A DNA stretch of 64,000 nt, taken from NCBI GenBank assembly GCA_002682825.1, contig NOKP01000002.1, positions 3,029,944 through 3,093,943 on the forward strand. Direction: 5' to 3'. Below, piece by piece: positions 46,423-56,165 of this stretch. The notes under the pieces are model-generated. The model worked only from the letters and a program-made list of their open reading frames with translations, was not told the origin of the DNA and made no database searches. How positions within the stretch are numbered: the stretch's first letter is position 1; each line of letters starts with the position of its first letter. The position numbers were made by a program, and so were the translations under genes. This DNA is from Neonectria sp. B-13 (Eukaryota; Ascomycota; Sordariomycetes; Hypocreales; Nectriaceae).

Positions 46423-48844
46423 CTACGCGTACGAGTTGCCCATGTCGTGTTCCTAGAATAAGGGGTCAGCAAAAGTAGTCGACATAGGGAGTGCGCGGAG
46501 AGGAAGAACATACCTTGATATACTCCGGTCCCTTTTCTTGGTACTCCTCCCTCGAGATCTTGGCCGCCTTCCAGGCAGACGACCCAGCCCAGCCAGCGGC
46601 ACCCTTCCAGGCATCCAGCAGCGCATCGTCGGCGCGGCGCACGGCTAGCGGCGAGCCGGCGGGTAGCAGGGAGAGCAGGCCATCGCGGACACGGTCGTCG
46701 AAGTTGCGGAAGAGCGTGTTGCCGCCGGTGAGGAAGACGTCGCGCAGGAAGTCGTCGCGCGCGGGCATGCCGGCGAGGCGCTGGGTGAGGATGTCGCCGG
46801 CGATCTCGACGATGCCGGCCTGGTCGAGGCCGGCGATGGACGGGCGGAAGACCACTTCCGGGGCGCGGATGCGCTCGACGTTCAGGTGGATCTGGTTGAG
46901 CTCGGCCTGCGACGCCGGGTCGAAGGGGCGCGGCCCGCGGGCGAAGGCGTGGAGGAGCGACTTGGACCAGTCGGACTGGGCCTCGTGGGTGTTCTCGTAG
47001 CCGAAGTCCGGGTCGTACCTGAGCAGGTCCTGCTCGAGCGTCTTGACCTTCGTGTTGAGGTCCTCCTCCTCCTGCTCGCCGTCGCTGTTCTCGCCGACGG
47101 CGATCTGGCGGTACACGCCCCAGTCGTCGTCGTTGGCGCCGAAGTCATCGTCGTCGCCGCCGCGCCGACGCTTCTTGGTCGGCGTGTCCGAGGCCAGGTT
47201 GGCGATGCTCTTCATGCGGATCTGCGAGGCGAGCGACTTGCGGTTGCCGAGGTCCTGCTTAAGGCGGTCGCGCTCCTTCATCTTCTGGAGCGTCTTGGCG
47301 CGTTGCTGGCGTTTCTCTTCGAGCCAGCCCTCGAGGTCGTTCTCGCGGCGCTCGTTGTCGAGGCGCACCTCCTCGGCGATGCGGGCCTTTTCGGCCTCCT
47401 TCTCGGCCTTTGCGCGGGCGCGGGCTTCGTGATTGGCCTTCATGAGGCGCTGCTGGCGCTTCTGCTTGAGCTGGGCCTCGTCGAGTTCTTCGTCGGGAAC
47501 CTCCACGAGGTCGAAGTTGGGCCGTTCTTGTTCTTCCTCCGGATCGCCGCCGACGTCCTTTGTTCGGGCCTTCTTAATCGTCTTCTCCAGCTCCTTGACG
47601 ATCTTCTCGAGGTGGTTTTCGTCCTTAACGTCAGCGCTGTCGAGGATGCGGCGAGTCTCCTTCTTTGTCTGGTCCGTAATGCGCCGTTGGACATCGTGGT
47701 AATACTCCAGATCCTGCTCCTTCTTAATGAGCTTCTCAAGGCGCATCTTGGCTGCTTGCTCCTGCAACCGCCGTCCGCTCTCCTTCTTGCGCTCGGCTAC
47801 CCGGGCCAGCTCCTCCTCGCTCTTCTGAACAATCACCTCTTCGGTAAAAGGGTACTGGATGACAACGTCACGGTCCTCTAGGCCGGTCCAGTCGAGGTAG
47901 TCTCGGATCTCTTCGTCGTAGGCTTTGGAAACGTAGCCGTGATCCCTAAGCATATGCTCTGCTTGGGACACATTCAGCTTACCCGCAAATGCAGGGTATT
48001 TCAGCCGGATCAGCTTGAGAAGGTACTCTGCGTTGTGGTAGCCGCCCCAGTTCAACCTTATCGCCTGGGCAAGCATCGCTTTGGAGTTGTAGACCGGTAT
48101 TACGTGGGTGGAGGTGTAGGAGGATGAGATGACGAGTCCAGTCTTGCCCTTGTTGTGTCTGTATGAAAAGAGGGAGTCGATGCCGTACGCCAGAGAAGGT
48201 GCACCATAACACTCGAAAACGATCTCCGTCATGGCTGTGATGCATCTTGTCAGCGTGTAGCGTGCAAGGGCGGGAGCTTGTACGTACATTTGCGCGAGTA
48301 GGGGAGGTTAGCCACGGCCTCGGTCATGACAATGGGCACGTCAATGGCGCCATCAGCTTCGTTCATCCCCAGCTTGAGGAAGATGTAGTCCAGCAGGTGC
48401 TCCGTCACATCCCAGTTGCTGACAATTCCAGTGCCTGCCTCGAAGGCGCTCCTAATGTGGCCTCGAGCGGTGGTGTCGGCATAGCAGTCGGAGCCGGCGA
48501 AGGAGAAGGTCTTGCCGACCTTTCGGTCGCGATACTTGGCCATGACTGGGGGGATATTGAATCTCGGCTTCGAATCGAAGGACCATCCGGCCCTGACGGC
48601 AGAGGAGCCTGGGTTGAGGTTAGCCAACTGACGTCGCAGCTCCCTAAGAAGCATGCAAGCAATGCTCACCATAGTCGATGACGATGGCGGAGCTGCCTGG
48701 CTGCTCCAGTGCCCGCTTGCGACCGTCGCTTTGGGGCTCGATGTACTTCTCGAAGCGCGTCTCCTTGACGGGGAAGATCTTTGCGGGCGAGTAGGTCTTG
48801 GGGTCGGGCGGCGCGATGGCGGGCAAGTCGGCGGAGGGCGCCAT
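46423..48844 (-). CDS. arp5: Actin-related protein Arp5 (INO80 complex)
   Basis: Four exons, 48844-48670, 48608-48288, 48234-46514 and 46452-46423, join in frame to 748 residues. The actin fold starts with VIDYGSSAVRAGW (phosphate-1 loop region) and continues with IVFECYGAPSLAYGIDSLFSY. A large charged, helical insert of about 250 residues (around 290-540), rich in Lys, Glu and Arg, is the Arp5-specific insertion. The C-terminal actin half returns with IAGLDQAGIVEI and DVFLTGGNTLFRNFDDR. The last coding exon is 30 nt and gives the typical EYIKEHDMGN end. Arp5 belongs to the INO80 chromatin remodeller, where with Ies6 it couples ATP hydrolysis to nucleosome sliding. The IES6 gene lies 1.5 kb away. 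The final intron was chosen because reading through it gives an unrelated tail. Confidence 0.93.
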
Positions 48845-49525
48845 GTTGTGTGGGTGGTGGGTGCTGGGAGTGGTTACAGGTGCGAAGGTGCGGAGGGTGA
48901 ATTAGGAAGAAAGAGGGCGCGGAAGCATGATGAGGCCAGAAGGGAAGGCGGAAAAGTGAATGCCGGGAGCGGCCTGGCTTCCGGTTGTCAATTGGGGGGG
49001 TACCTGGACGGGTTTTGGAGGTCGGTGGTGGCCAGGTCAAGATGGATGCGAGGCTGCGAGGCTGATGATGGGACGTGACAATGCGCTGCGCTCTTAGTGG
49101 ATCCACTGCTGCAACATGCGCGATGCCTACGTCGGTGCGTCACTGCACGACAAAAGCGGCTTCAGCGTCGAATGATGAGACTTTGGAGCTTATCGTAGTG
49201 AATTATCGATTATTAGAAGGGTGTATGTATGAGCATACTCCTTAGGAAAGATGTACCAAGATGCAACTAACCCGATACTTGAGGTGGTTCTTCAAGTACC
49301 AGCAGTAGGAACGTGACATGAAGTATCTTTACCTCTCATATGCCGGCAATTCAACGACATTGTCCCAACAGCTCATTTCGACATCACCAGATATTTCAAA
49401 CATAAAGTCACGTCGGGGTTGAACAAATACCGGCGCACGCAGGGTTCATCAATTCATGGGTAACATCCATTTCCAAGTGCCCAGCACATCAAGCATCTAC
49501 CGACACGACTCTATTTCCTCTTGAC
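48845..49525. promoter_or_regulatory. ARP5 upstream region, DAD4 3' end
   Basis: The 681 bp contain the ARP5 promoter on the left and the 3' end of DAD4 on the right. No other exon was recognised. Confidence 0.45.
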
Positions 49526-49985
49526 TCAGCTCGGAGGCTTCAGGTTGTCCGTGGCTATGATAACCTCTTAGCAATAAATTCCGGCAAAAGTTAGGAGGAA
49601 TAATTACCTTCAAGATGGAACAGAACATTGGACTGGTAGTTCTTGAACATTTGCGCTACCAGCTCCACGTTCATGTTCTGGATGTTGATGTCCTAAGCAG
49701 CACTAGGTTAGCATTTTGAGATGAGAAGATGAACCGGAATAACAACAAACCTGAAGACTCTTGTTCATAACAACAACGGCCTCATTGAGTTTTTCCTGTG
49801 TTTTTATTAGCTGTGGCGCTTACGAGGCTCAGAGTAAAGGGATCCCCATACCACATTGGTGATGATGCGGGACAGCAGGAGATTCTGCTGGTGTTCGTGT
49901 GGGCTCTCCTGCGCGCAATGTAAGTTTCAAATACAGGTTTCGAAGAGGACTAGGCCGCAAGGGCTGTATCAAGGCTCTTTACCAT
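49526..49985 (-). CDS. dad4: DASH complex subunit Dad4
   Basis: Five exons on the minus strand, 49985-49983 (only the ATG), 49908-49852, 49795-49751, 49692-49608 and 49554-49526, join in frame to exactly 72 residues, the same length as yeast Dad4. The protein reads [20 protein letters not shown], then [35 protein letters not shown] and a short tail. NLLLSRI, LNE, NK-LQ, NI-N and WKNY-like FKNY positions are the family pattern. Dad4 is one of ten subunits of the DASH/Dam1 ring that ties kinetochores to microtubule plus ends. The exons are too short to show as open frames. All four introns (53-74 bp) have good signals. It is divergent from IES6 and in tandem with ARP5. Confidence 0.92.
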
Positions 49986-50312
49986 ATTCAAGTCTGGTTT
50001 TGCTGAACGATGATTGCGAGTTGATCGTCAAGCGTGGAACTCGCGACAGTGGAGGGGCAGCCCAGTGTTTACTTATTGGTGGGCCTCGGCAGGCTAACGA
50101 CCAGTTACGCCAAGTGCGCAAACAGAGATCCGACTCACGCACGCGGTGAGGCGCGGCAGAACCCTACGTGCCGTCCGCTCTGGGCCAGCTCCCAGCTGCT
50201 CAACCTCAGGATCACCTCAGGATCACCATCGACAACGACCAACACTACCCTCAACACTACGATCGCCAACACGCTTTAAAAACCTCGCTTGCGAATTCCA
50301 CCCCCCGACACC
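49986..50312. promoter_or_regulatory. Divergent promoter DAD4 / IES6
   Basis: Only 327 bp separate the two divergent start codons, so the promoters probably share sequence. The IES6-proximal end is CAACAC/ATCACC-rich. Confidence 0.6.
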
Positions 50313-50885
50313 ATGGCCGCTCCCACCGAGGCGCAGATTGCGCATCTGGAGCTCATCGAGAAGCTCGACATCCACTCCATCCACAAGAACTTCCGCAGCT
50401 CAACCTGGAAGCCGAACCAGCGCCGCAACAAGAATCTCAAAGCCATCGTTGGCGACGCTTCTCGACGAGAGGCCTCTGCGATGGGCACTCCCGCAGAGGT
50501 CAGCGGCGCCGCGACCCCGGCCGCCGACGATGGCTTGTCCACGAGCGGCACCACCACGCCTGCGACGACGGACAACGGCAACCAGGGCCCCAACCTTGCG
50601 CAGGCATCGCGGAGTCTATCCAAGCTGGTGCTGGAGAAGAGCCTGAAGCCTCCCGGAGGACTGGTGTCAGCGCCGAACGCGACGTACACCAACATCGAGT
50701 CGGCTCCTTCGCTGGCACACTCGAAGCATTATTGCGATATCACTGGACTGCCAGCACCATACGTCGACCCCAAGACCCGCCTGAGGTATCACAACAGGGA
50801 GGTCTTTGGCCTTATCAGGACGCTTCCTCAGGGCGCGGCGGAGCAATACCTCGAGGCTCGCGGCGCTCACACGGTTCTAAAGTGA
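50313..50885 (+). CDS. ies6: INO80 complex subunit Ies6
   Basis: A single exon codes for 190 residues. The N-terminal part has LDIHSIHKNFRSSTWKPNQRRNK, a conserved Ies6 stretch, followed by a Thr/Ala/Ser-rich linker. The C-terminal part is the YL1-C domain: KHYCDITGLPAPYVDPKTRL then YHNREVFGLIRTLP. Ies6 binds Arp5 in INO80 and helps engage the nucleosome. The start was taken at the ATG of MAAPTEAQ; no in-frame ATG lies upstream close by. It is divergent from DAD4 and close to ARP5, whose product is its direct partner. The stop lies right after GAHTVLK. Confidence 0.93.
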   Translation: MAAPTEAQIAHLELIEKLDIHSIHKNFRSSTWKPNQRRNKNLKAIVGDASRREASAMGTPAEVSGAATPAADDGLSTSGTTTPATTDNGNQGPNLAQASRSLSKLVLEKSLKPPGGLVSAPNATYTNIESAPSLAHSKHYCDITGLPAPYVDPKTRLRYHNREVFGLIRTLPQGAAEQYLEARGAHTVLK

Positions 50886-52480
50886 AGGAAGGTCTACTGG
50901 AAACGAACATTACCAAGTTGGAATTCTACGGACGGTCGAGAAGTAGATGAGAACGGGAGGAGGCCATTGCATGAAAGGCTATGCAAGCCCATCACCCTAC
51001 GAGGATTCAGAACACATGTCACAGGTTGCATGAAATGTCGGACCAAAGAAGTCAAACCTCAACTATGCACCCTTCGCCTTTAGGCGAAGGGATGGCAATT
51101 GACGCTCCGGCTTAATCGTGATCATTACTTTGCTCTCTGCCTAGGTCGACAGACTACCGAGAACGTATGGAGGACGTGTCTCAGTTGCCGAGGCGAAGTA
51201 CGCCTCAGCCGTCGCGGCAAGTACAGATAGGATGAATCGAGGCCATCTCTATCTGTGTGGTTTGTTTGATAAAAGCTGCAAAGGCTTGTCCCTTGTTGGA
51301 GAAAAGTCGGGCCTTCTTCGTGAATGGACGGGTGCTTTTGAGGGAATCCTCCTGTTCCGGTCACCAGACAGTTGCATATCACACCTTACCAGAGATAGAT
51401 AGACAGATCAACAATCTGAACATCAACTCATATCATAATCGTTGCAGTGCCTCTGGGGCGCGAGCTCCGTGTGTTGTGCTGCTCCATTGAAGGATTACAG
51501 GAGGAGAGATGAAGGAGACAGAAGCTCAGAAAGTAAGCCCGCAGTCTTGTAGTAAATTTTCATTACATGCCTGTGGCCGCAATGTAGCCAATGGTCACGC
51601 GCCCAGTTTCAGGGGATGTTCGGCTCTAACAGCCCGCCATCCCGCGTCAGCCCTCTTCCGCAGCGCCCTGTCAATCGCCAACATGGTGCTAGACTAAAAT
51701 GGTTAGCACGTTCGCCGCTCTTGCTCAGCTAAGCTCAGCATGGATATGCACAAAGAAGGCCTGCACATCAATTCTGCATAAATATGTGGTAGGATATTGT
51801 CAACGACTGTGCAGAAACTGTTGGAAGCCATTGTGCAACACATGTAAGTCTGGGTACAGGAGCAAATCATTCATCCTGTCACGGTCGTCACATGTATGTT
51901 TGTCGAACTAGATAAGAATAGACTAGCTAAGTTTAGAATTTGCCTTGATAATTTGCCTTGATAATTTGAGCCGTGGGTATCGACGAGGACTCTTGTGAAT
52001 ATCTACCACCTCCCATCAGCGGCCGAGAAGCAAGACAAGATAGTTTATTTAAGGCACTTCGTCGCTTTCCTATAGCAATGTAGATACAGCAAGAGTTATT
52101 TGAGTAGTATACAGTTGGGAGCTTAAGCTACACTTCATCCACCACTAGAAGACCAAGATACATCTTAGCGAGCTCTACGATTGACGACGACTGAGGTTTT
52201 GGAGAGCTAAGGCCATGTTGGCAATTTTTGCACAACGTTTATCTGTGCGTGATCGTCCTGGATATACTACTTCTTAGCCTGTAACTTCCATCCCCCGGCA
52301 AGCTGCTCTAGCATTCGCTTCTATCCTCAGTGGGCTTCAGAGTTCGGTGGAAGATTCCATTGCTGACATGGCTGAGGATGCTGTGAACGCCTGCCAAAAT
52401 AGTAGTTAGTAGAACGGCAGAGTTTTTACATGTAGCCTGATTTAAACCGCATTTTCCGACACAATGTCGAGTTTCTCGCA
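50886..52480. other. Gene-poor region with a perfect hairpin
   Basis: About 1.6 kb with the IES6 3' end on the left and no recognisable gene further on. Structures seen are a perfect inverted repeat at 51070-51091 and a duplicated 13-nt unit at 51937-51962 (AATTTGCCTTGAT twice). The A/T content is higher than in the neighbouring genes. Confidence 0.4.
51070..51091. repeat. Perfect hairpin, 10-bp stem
   Basis: CCCTTCGCCT is followed by TT and its exact reverse complement AGGCGAAGGG. It lies 185 bp after the IES6 stop, so it may sit in the IES6 3' untranslated region or just beyond. Confidence 0.85.
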
Positions 52481-53416
52481 ATGCTCTCTCAAACTCTTAC
52501 TGCAATCAACCCACGCTACCAAAACCTATGCGACGTAGCAGACGACAGCTCACGTTCATGCTTCCACAAAACATGTCAGTTCACGTTTTGGGACGGAGAT
52601 GAGCCTGACATGACACTTGTTTCCGCAAAAGCCAATGTAGGCACGGAAAAATATGTTCTTACGGCTAAGACCACGAAGCATTTGGAACCGATTGGGCTGG
52701 AGACCATAGCCGACTGACTTTAAGCTTATTCTCCAACAACGGAGATGATTTGCACTACAACTCCAGTGTCACCATGTATCTGACAATGTTGCGCCAAGTT
52801 ATTACTCAACTCAAGTCTACACTGACTAATTTTATTGATGCAGTTGAAAACAAGAGACCGCAACACGTTTGGGCTCGCAATGAAGTTACGAATCTTCTTG
52901 CCGGTGATCTGAAGGGACGGCCGGAACAAGTGCAACGGGCATACATCATCATCGATGCTCTCGACGAATGGGACGTCGGTGATCGTTAGGACTCCAATGT
53001 ACTTTATAGAGATGGGGGCAGACATTTACCAGTGTTCCAACCGAAATCATAGGACACCACTCAACGCGACAATAAGTCATTAGCGGACAAATATCGTATG
53101 GATCCCCGTCAGGCACGCCGGGGACGATGGTGGCCACTTAATTCGAGCTACAAACGACAAAGGCCAAACTGCTGTACACATTGCGGCCAAGCGTGGGTTC
53201 CATGCAATCACGGAAACTCTCTTCGTTTCAGCCGCAGATATCCAAGAGGTTCTGAGTATAAAGGATAAGGAAGGCAAGACTGCTCCTGACATTGCAATCG
53301 CAAAGAATGACCAGTCGATAGTGGAGCTACTAGAGTCGTATACATATCAAGAGAAGGCACAAGGGCCGGAGCACGAGGGCCGTTGGTATATACTTGCGTT
53401 GTTTCCTATGTTTTAA
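52481..53416 (+). pseudogene. Decayed NACHT/ankyrin (NLR-like) gene
   Basis: Fragments on the plus strand in different frames look like one former gene. At about 52750-52989 a frame has LRQVITQLKSTL and AYIIIDALDEWD, the hhhhDALDE Walker-B motif of NACHT/STAND ATPases. At 53132-53416 another frame has two ankyrin-repeat units, DKGQTAVHIAAKRGF and DKEGKTAPDIAIAKND, and then runs to a stop. Stops and frame changes between them, and the absence of a P-loop, show it is not intact. A preceding frame at 52481-52717 may be a further remnant but I cannot classify it. Fungal NACHT-ankyrin proteins are NLR-like and often linked to heterokaryon incompatibility or defence. Confidence 0.6.
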
Positions 53417-54049
53417 CTAGTACTTGTAAACTTTCCCAGTCAGGACGTATTTGTGTTGGCCCAGAGCAAGGCAACTCGAGAACACTGCTTTCTTATATCA
53501 TGTACAGCGTATTCTACGAAGTAAATACTACTACTAAGAATAAGGCTTAACATATGTCGAGGCATTATCTCCGATTATGAATACTGTGGACTAGTGAGTG
53601 TGGCCTTCCAATTTTGCCAGTAAACAACAAAATGATACTGCCGTACTTGATGTAAACCATCATTCGCCTGTTTATGCATTCTAGTGTTTAATTAAGCACT
53701 GGGTTTTATGCAATTGACCCCACCAATCAGTACGAGGTACGTACCTGGAATAGCCCAAGTGGCGTCGCCTCGGACTAAAAGCGGCATGGCTCAGGTACGT
53801 CTCCCTTTACACTGCAGTGTGGTAGATAAAGCCTATCGTCTATGGGTGCCTTCGGTTCTTTCGGCTGCAACCACGTGTAACTTGGATCTCGACCTCAACC
53901 TCGACCTCAAAACGAAACACCGAACCTTGCCAATCGCCAAGCGCCGCCTCTCTACCGCAAAGCTCCATCCGCAAGGCGCCGCTGGCCCTCCCGATAGTCT
54001 CGATCCCGATCCCGATCCCCTCGATTTCGAACTCCGAACCGTCGCCAAC
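53417..54049. promoter_or_regulatory. GOT1 upstream region
   Basis: The 633 bp after the decayed gene hold A/T-rich DNA and then the GOT1 promoter and leader. GATCTCGACCTC/CGATCCCGATCC short repeats occur at about 53886-54020. Confidence 0.45.
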
Positions 54050-54811
54050 ATGTCCATGTGGCTGTCTGATACCCAGAGTACGTTTCATGCATCCGCGCGC
54101 GCCCATCCCTCGTCGCCACGGAACTGCTGGGGTGCCCGCGTCCCGGTCGCCTTGGAATGTTCAATAGAAAAATGCGAAATGCTAACAGTCGCTTGTCTAC
54201 AGAGATCGGGGTTGTCTTCTGCTCTGGCGGTAGGTACGCGCTGTTCCTGAGCTTCGGCGCATGCTCGAGGATGGGGGGCTGACAGTCTGGACCTGTTGTA
54301 GGAGGCTTCTTCCTGATCGGAGGTGTCATGATGTTTTTTGACCGGGCCATGTACGTCGGATACACTCGTTCTACCGTCCTTCCCCTCAATGTCCCCTTCA
54401 TTTGCTGACGGTGCTGGTGCCTGCAGGCTTGCCATGGGAAATGTACGCGACAGCTCTTAACCTCTGCGAACTCCCAACCGAACCAACCCGAGCTGACACA
54501 ACGATGAACGCTAGATCCTTTTCCTCATCGGCTTAACCATTATAATCGGACCGGCCAAGACGCTGCTCTTCTTCGCGCGCAAACAAAAAGCCAAAGGCAC
54601 AGGCGCCTTCTTTCTCGGCCTGGTACTTATTCTCATGAAATGGACCTTTATCGGCTTCCTCATAGAGGCATACGGCATCGTCGTCCTGTTCGGCGACTTC
54701 TTAGGTACCATCGCGGGCTTCGCGCGCGGCCTGCCCGTCGTGGGGCCCTACGTTGGCCTAGCTGTGGATAAGTTCGGGCTGGGACGTCGCAACAACGAAC
54801 TCCCCGTCTAA
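54050..54811 (+). CDS. got1: Golgi vesicle transport protein Got1
   Basis: Five exons, 54050-54077, 54203-54229, 54302-54350, 54427-54442 and 54515-54811, join in frame to 138 residues, the same length as yeast Got1. Four small exons (28, 27, 49 and 16 nt) carry MSMWLSDTQ, KIGVVFCSGG, GFFLIGGVMMFFDRAM and LAMGN. The protein has four membrane helices, the third and fourth after IGPAKTLLFFARK (ILMKWTFIGFLIEAYGIVVLF and a short following segment), as in the Got1/Sft2 family. It acts in ER-Golgi vesicle transport, as a multicopy suppressor-type factor around fusion at the cis-Golgi. The start at 54050 has a second ATG three codons later (MWLS), the yeast-like start; either is possible. Confidence 0.92.
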
Positions 54812-55441
54812 CTGGCAGGCAGAAGTTCTGAGAGAACTGTGACGAGGGTGCCCCGTGACTGTGCCGAGCTCGGCCATCTTGGGAACTTGGACTCGTCACA
54901 CGTACGGACTATTCGAAGTGCCGCCCTGACTTAAGTGGAGTTTGGGGAGGAGTAGATTGGGTTGGAATCCGGGAACTGGCGTTATCTGATATAAATTCCC
55001 TGGGGCCCGTGGAATAGGGCGCATAATCAGCGTATATCACTCGGAGTTGTCACGCCGGGCAGAGTTGAGGTGGGGAGTAGCAGAAGACACGGCCAGTCGT
55101 ACTGCATCTAATCTAGGTCGGAGTCGAGAGTGTTTCACGGGACAGCGCTTGGACGGACATATCTAGGGGGATTTGGATTGCCGATATGCAGAATCGTGTA
55201 GAAACAGAGACTCGTTTGGACGATTCATGGCCAAACAAAAAGATTTCCTCCTCGCCCCAACAAGGCTCCAGCTGACGGCCCCAGATGTTCTAAAGAAAAA
55301 AAGTACGGCCTCCTCTCAACATGCTCGGTTCGCTAATCGTAGGCCGACTCTGACCGTCGGTGCCCAGTGCAAATCCACAGCACTCCCCCAGAGGTTCTTT
55401 GGGGGATTTTCTTGACACAGCTTAAATCTCGATTTAAAGCC
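54812..55441. other. Convergent 3' regions GOT1 / profilin
   Basis: The 630 bp between two converging stop codons hold both 3' ends. No exon was recognised. Confidence 0.5.
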
Positions 55442-56165
55442 CTAGTATCCCACACCGATGAGGTAGTCGGCGAGGGCCTCAACGGTCTGCGTGGTGCTTC
55501 CAGCAACCTGGGCCTCGCCGTGGTGGGCAACGATGATGGCCTGGGTGGTCTTGGCGATGGCGACACCCTCGCGACCCTTTCGGGCGTAGATGCTGCGGCC
55601 CTCGACCCTGGCCAGGACGTATCGCTCGCCGCTGATGTAGAGGCCGTCAGCGAAGGCCTTGTCCTGAGCCTCCTTGGACCCGCCGTCGCCCTTCAGGATG
55701 GTGGACAGGGCAGTCATCTCGGCGGGTTGGAGCTATGTAGAGGAGGAAGGGTTAGCTTCTGGGCAAGATGGAGGATTCCAGAGAGAGCTGGCTGAGAATG
55801 GGGGGTAAATGGGTACCGTCAAGCCAGCAGAGGTAGCCCAGACGCTGTCGCCAGCCACGCTGATGATGGCGGCCTGGTCCACATGGGTGCTGCCGATGAG
55901 GCTGTTTCAAAGAGCATCAGCATCCCGGACTTGTGAGAAATGATTCGGCCGGCATCGGTCCGTGGGAGGTTCGCGGATTTACCTAGTGTCAACGTAGGCT
56001 GTTGGAGCGGAAGAGCGGAGGGTTAGCTGTGTGGCCTGTATTCGGGCGGTAGAGGGATGGATGGATGGATGGATGGTTGGAGGTGGGGTTGTTCAGATGG
56101 CGAGGGGGAAGCGGGAAGCGGAAAGCTGAAAGCTGGATGAGCGGTGACTGACCTTGCCACGACAT
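55442..56165 (-). CDS. Profilin
   Basis: Four exons, 56165-56153, 55998-55983, 55901-55817 and 55732-55442, join in frame to 134 residues, slightly longer than the 126 of yeast. The two first coding exons are only 13 and 16 nt and give MSWQAYVDTS, the family N-terminus that forms part of the polyproline-binding surface with the C-terminal helix. Typical blocks follow: DQAAIISVAGDSVWATS, ISGERYVLARVEGRSIYARK and the ending VEALADYLIGVGY. Profilin binds G-actin and formin polyproline stretches and feeds actin cables at hyphal tips. A short extra loop of Lys/Asp/Gly-rich residues near 60-75 explains the length. The 154-bp first intron contains ATGG tandem repeats. Confidence 0.95.

Noticed and set aside
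47000..47881. 331-residue plus-strand Leu/Val-rich frame (46886-47881)
   Set aside because: It is the antisense shadow of the Lys/Glu-rich insert of ARP5.
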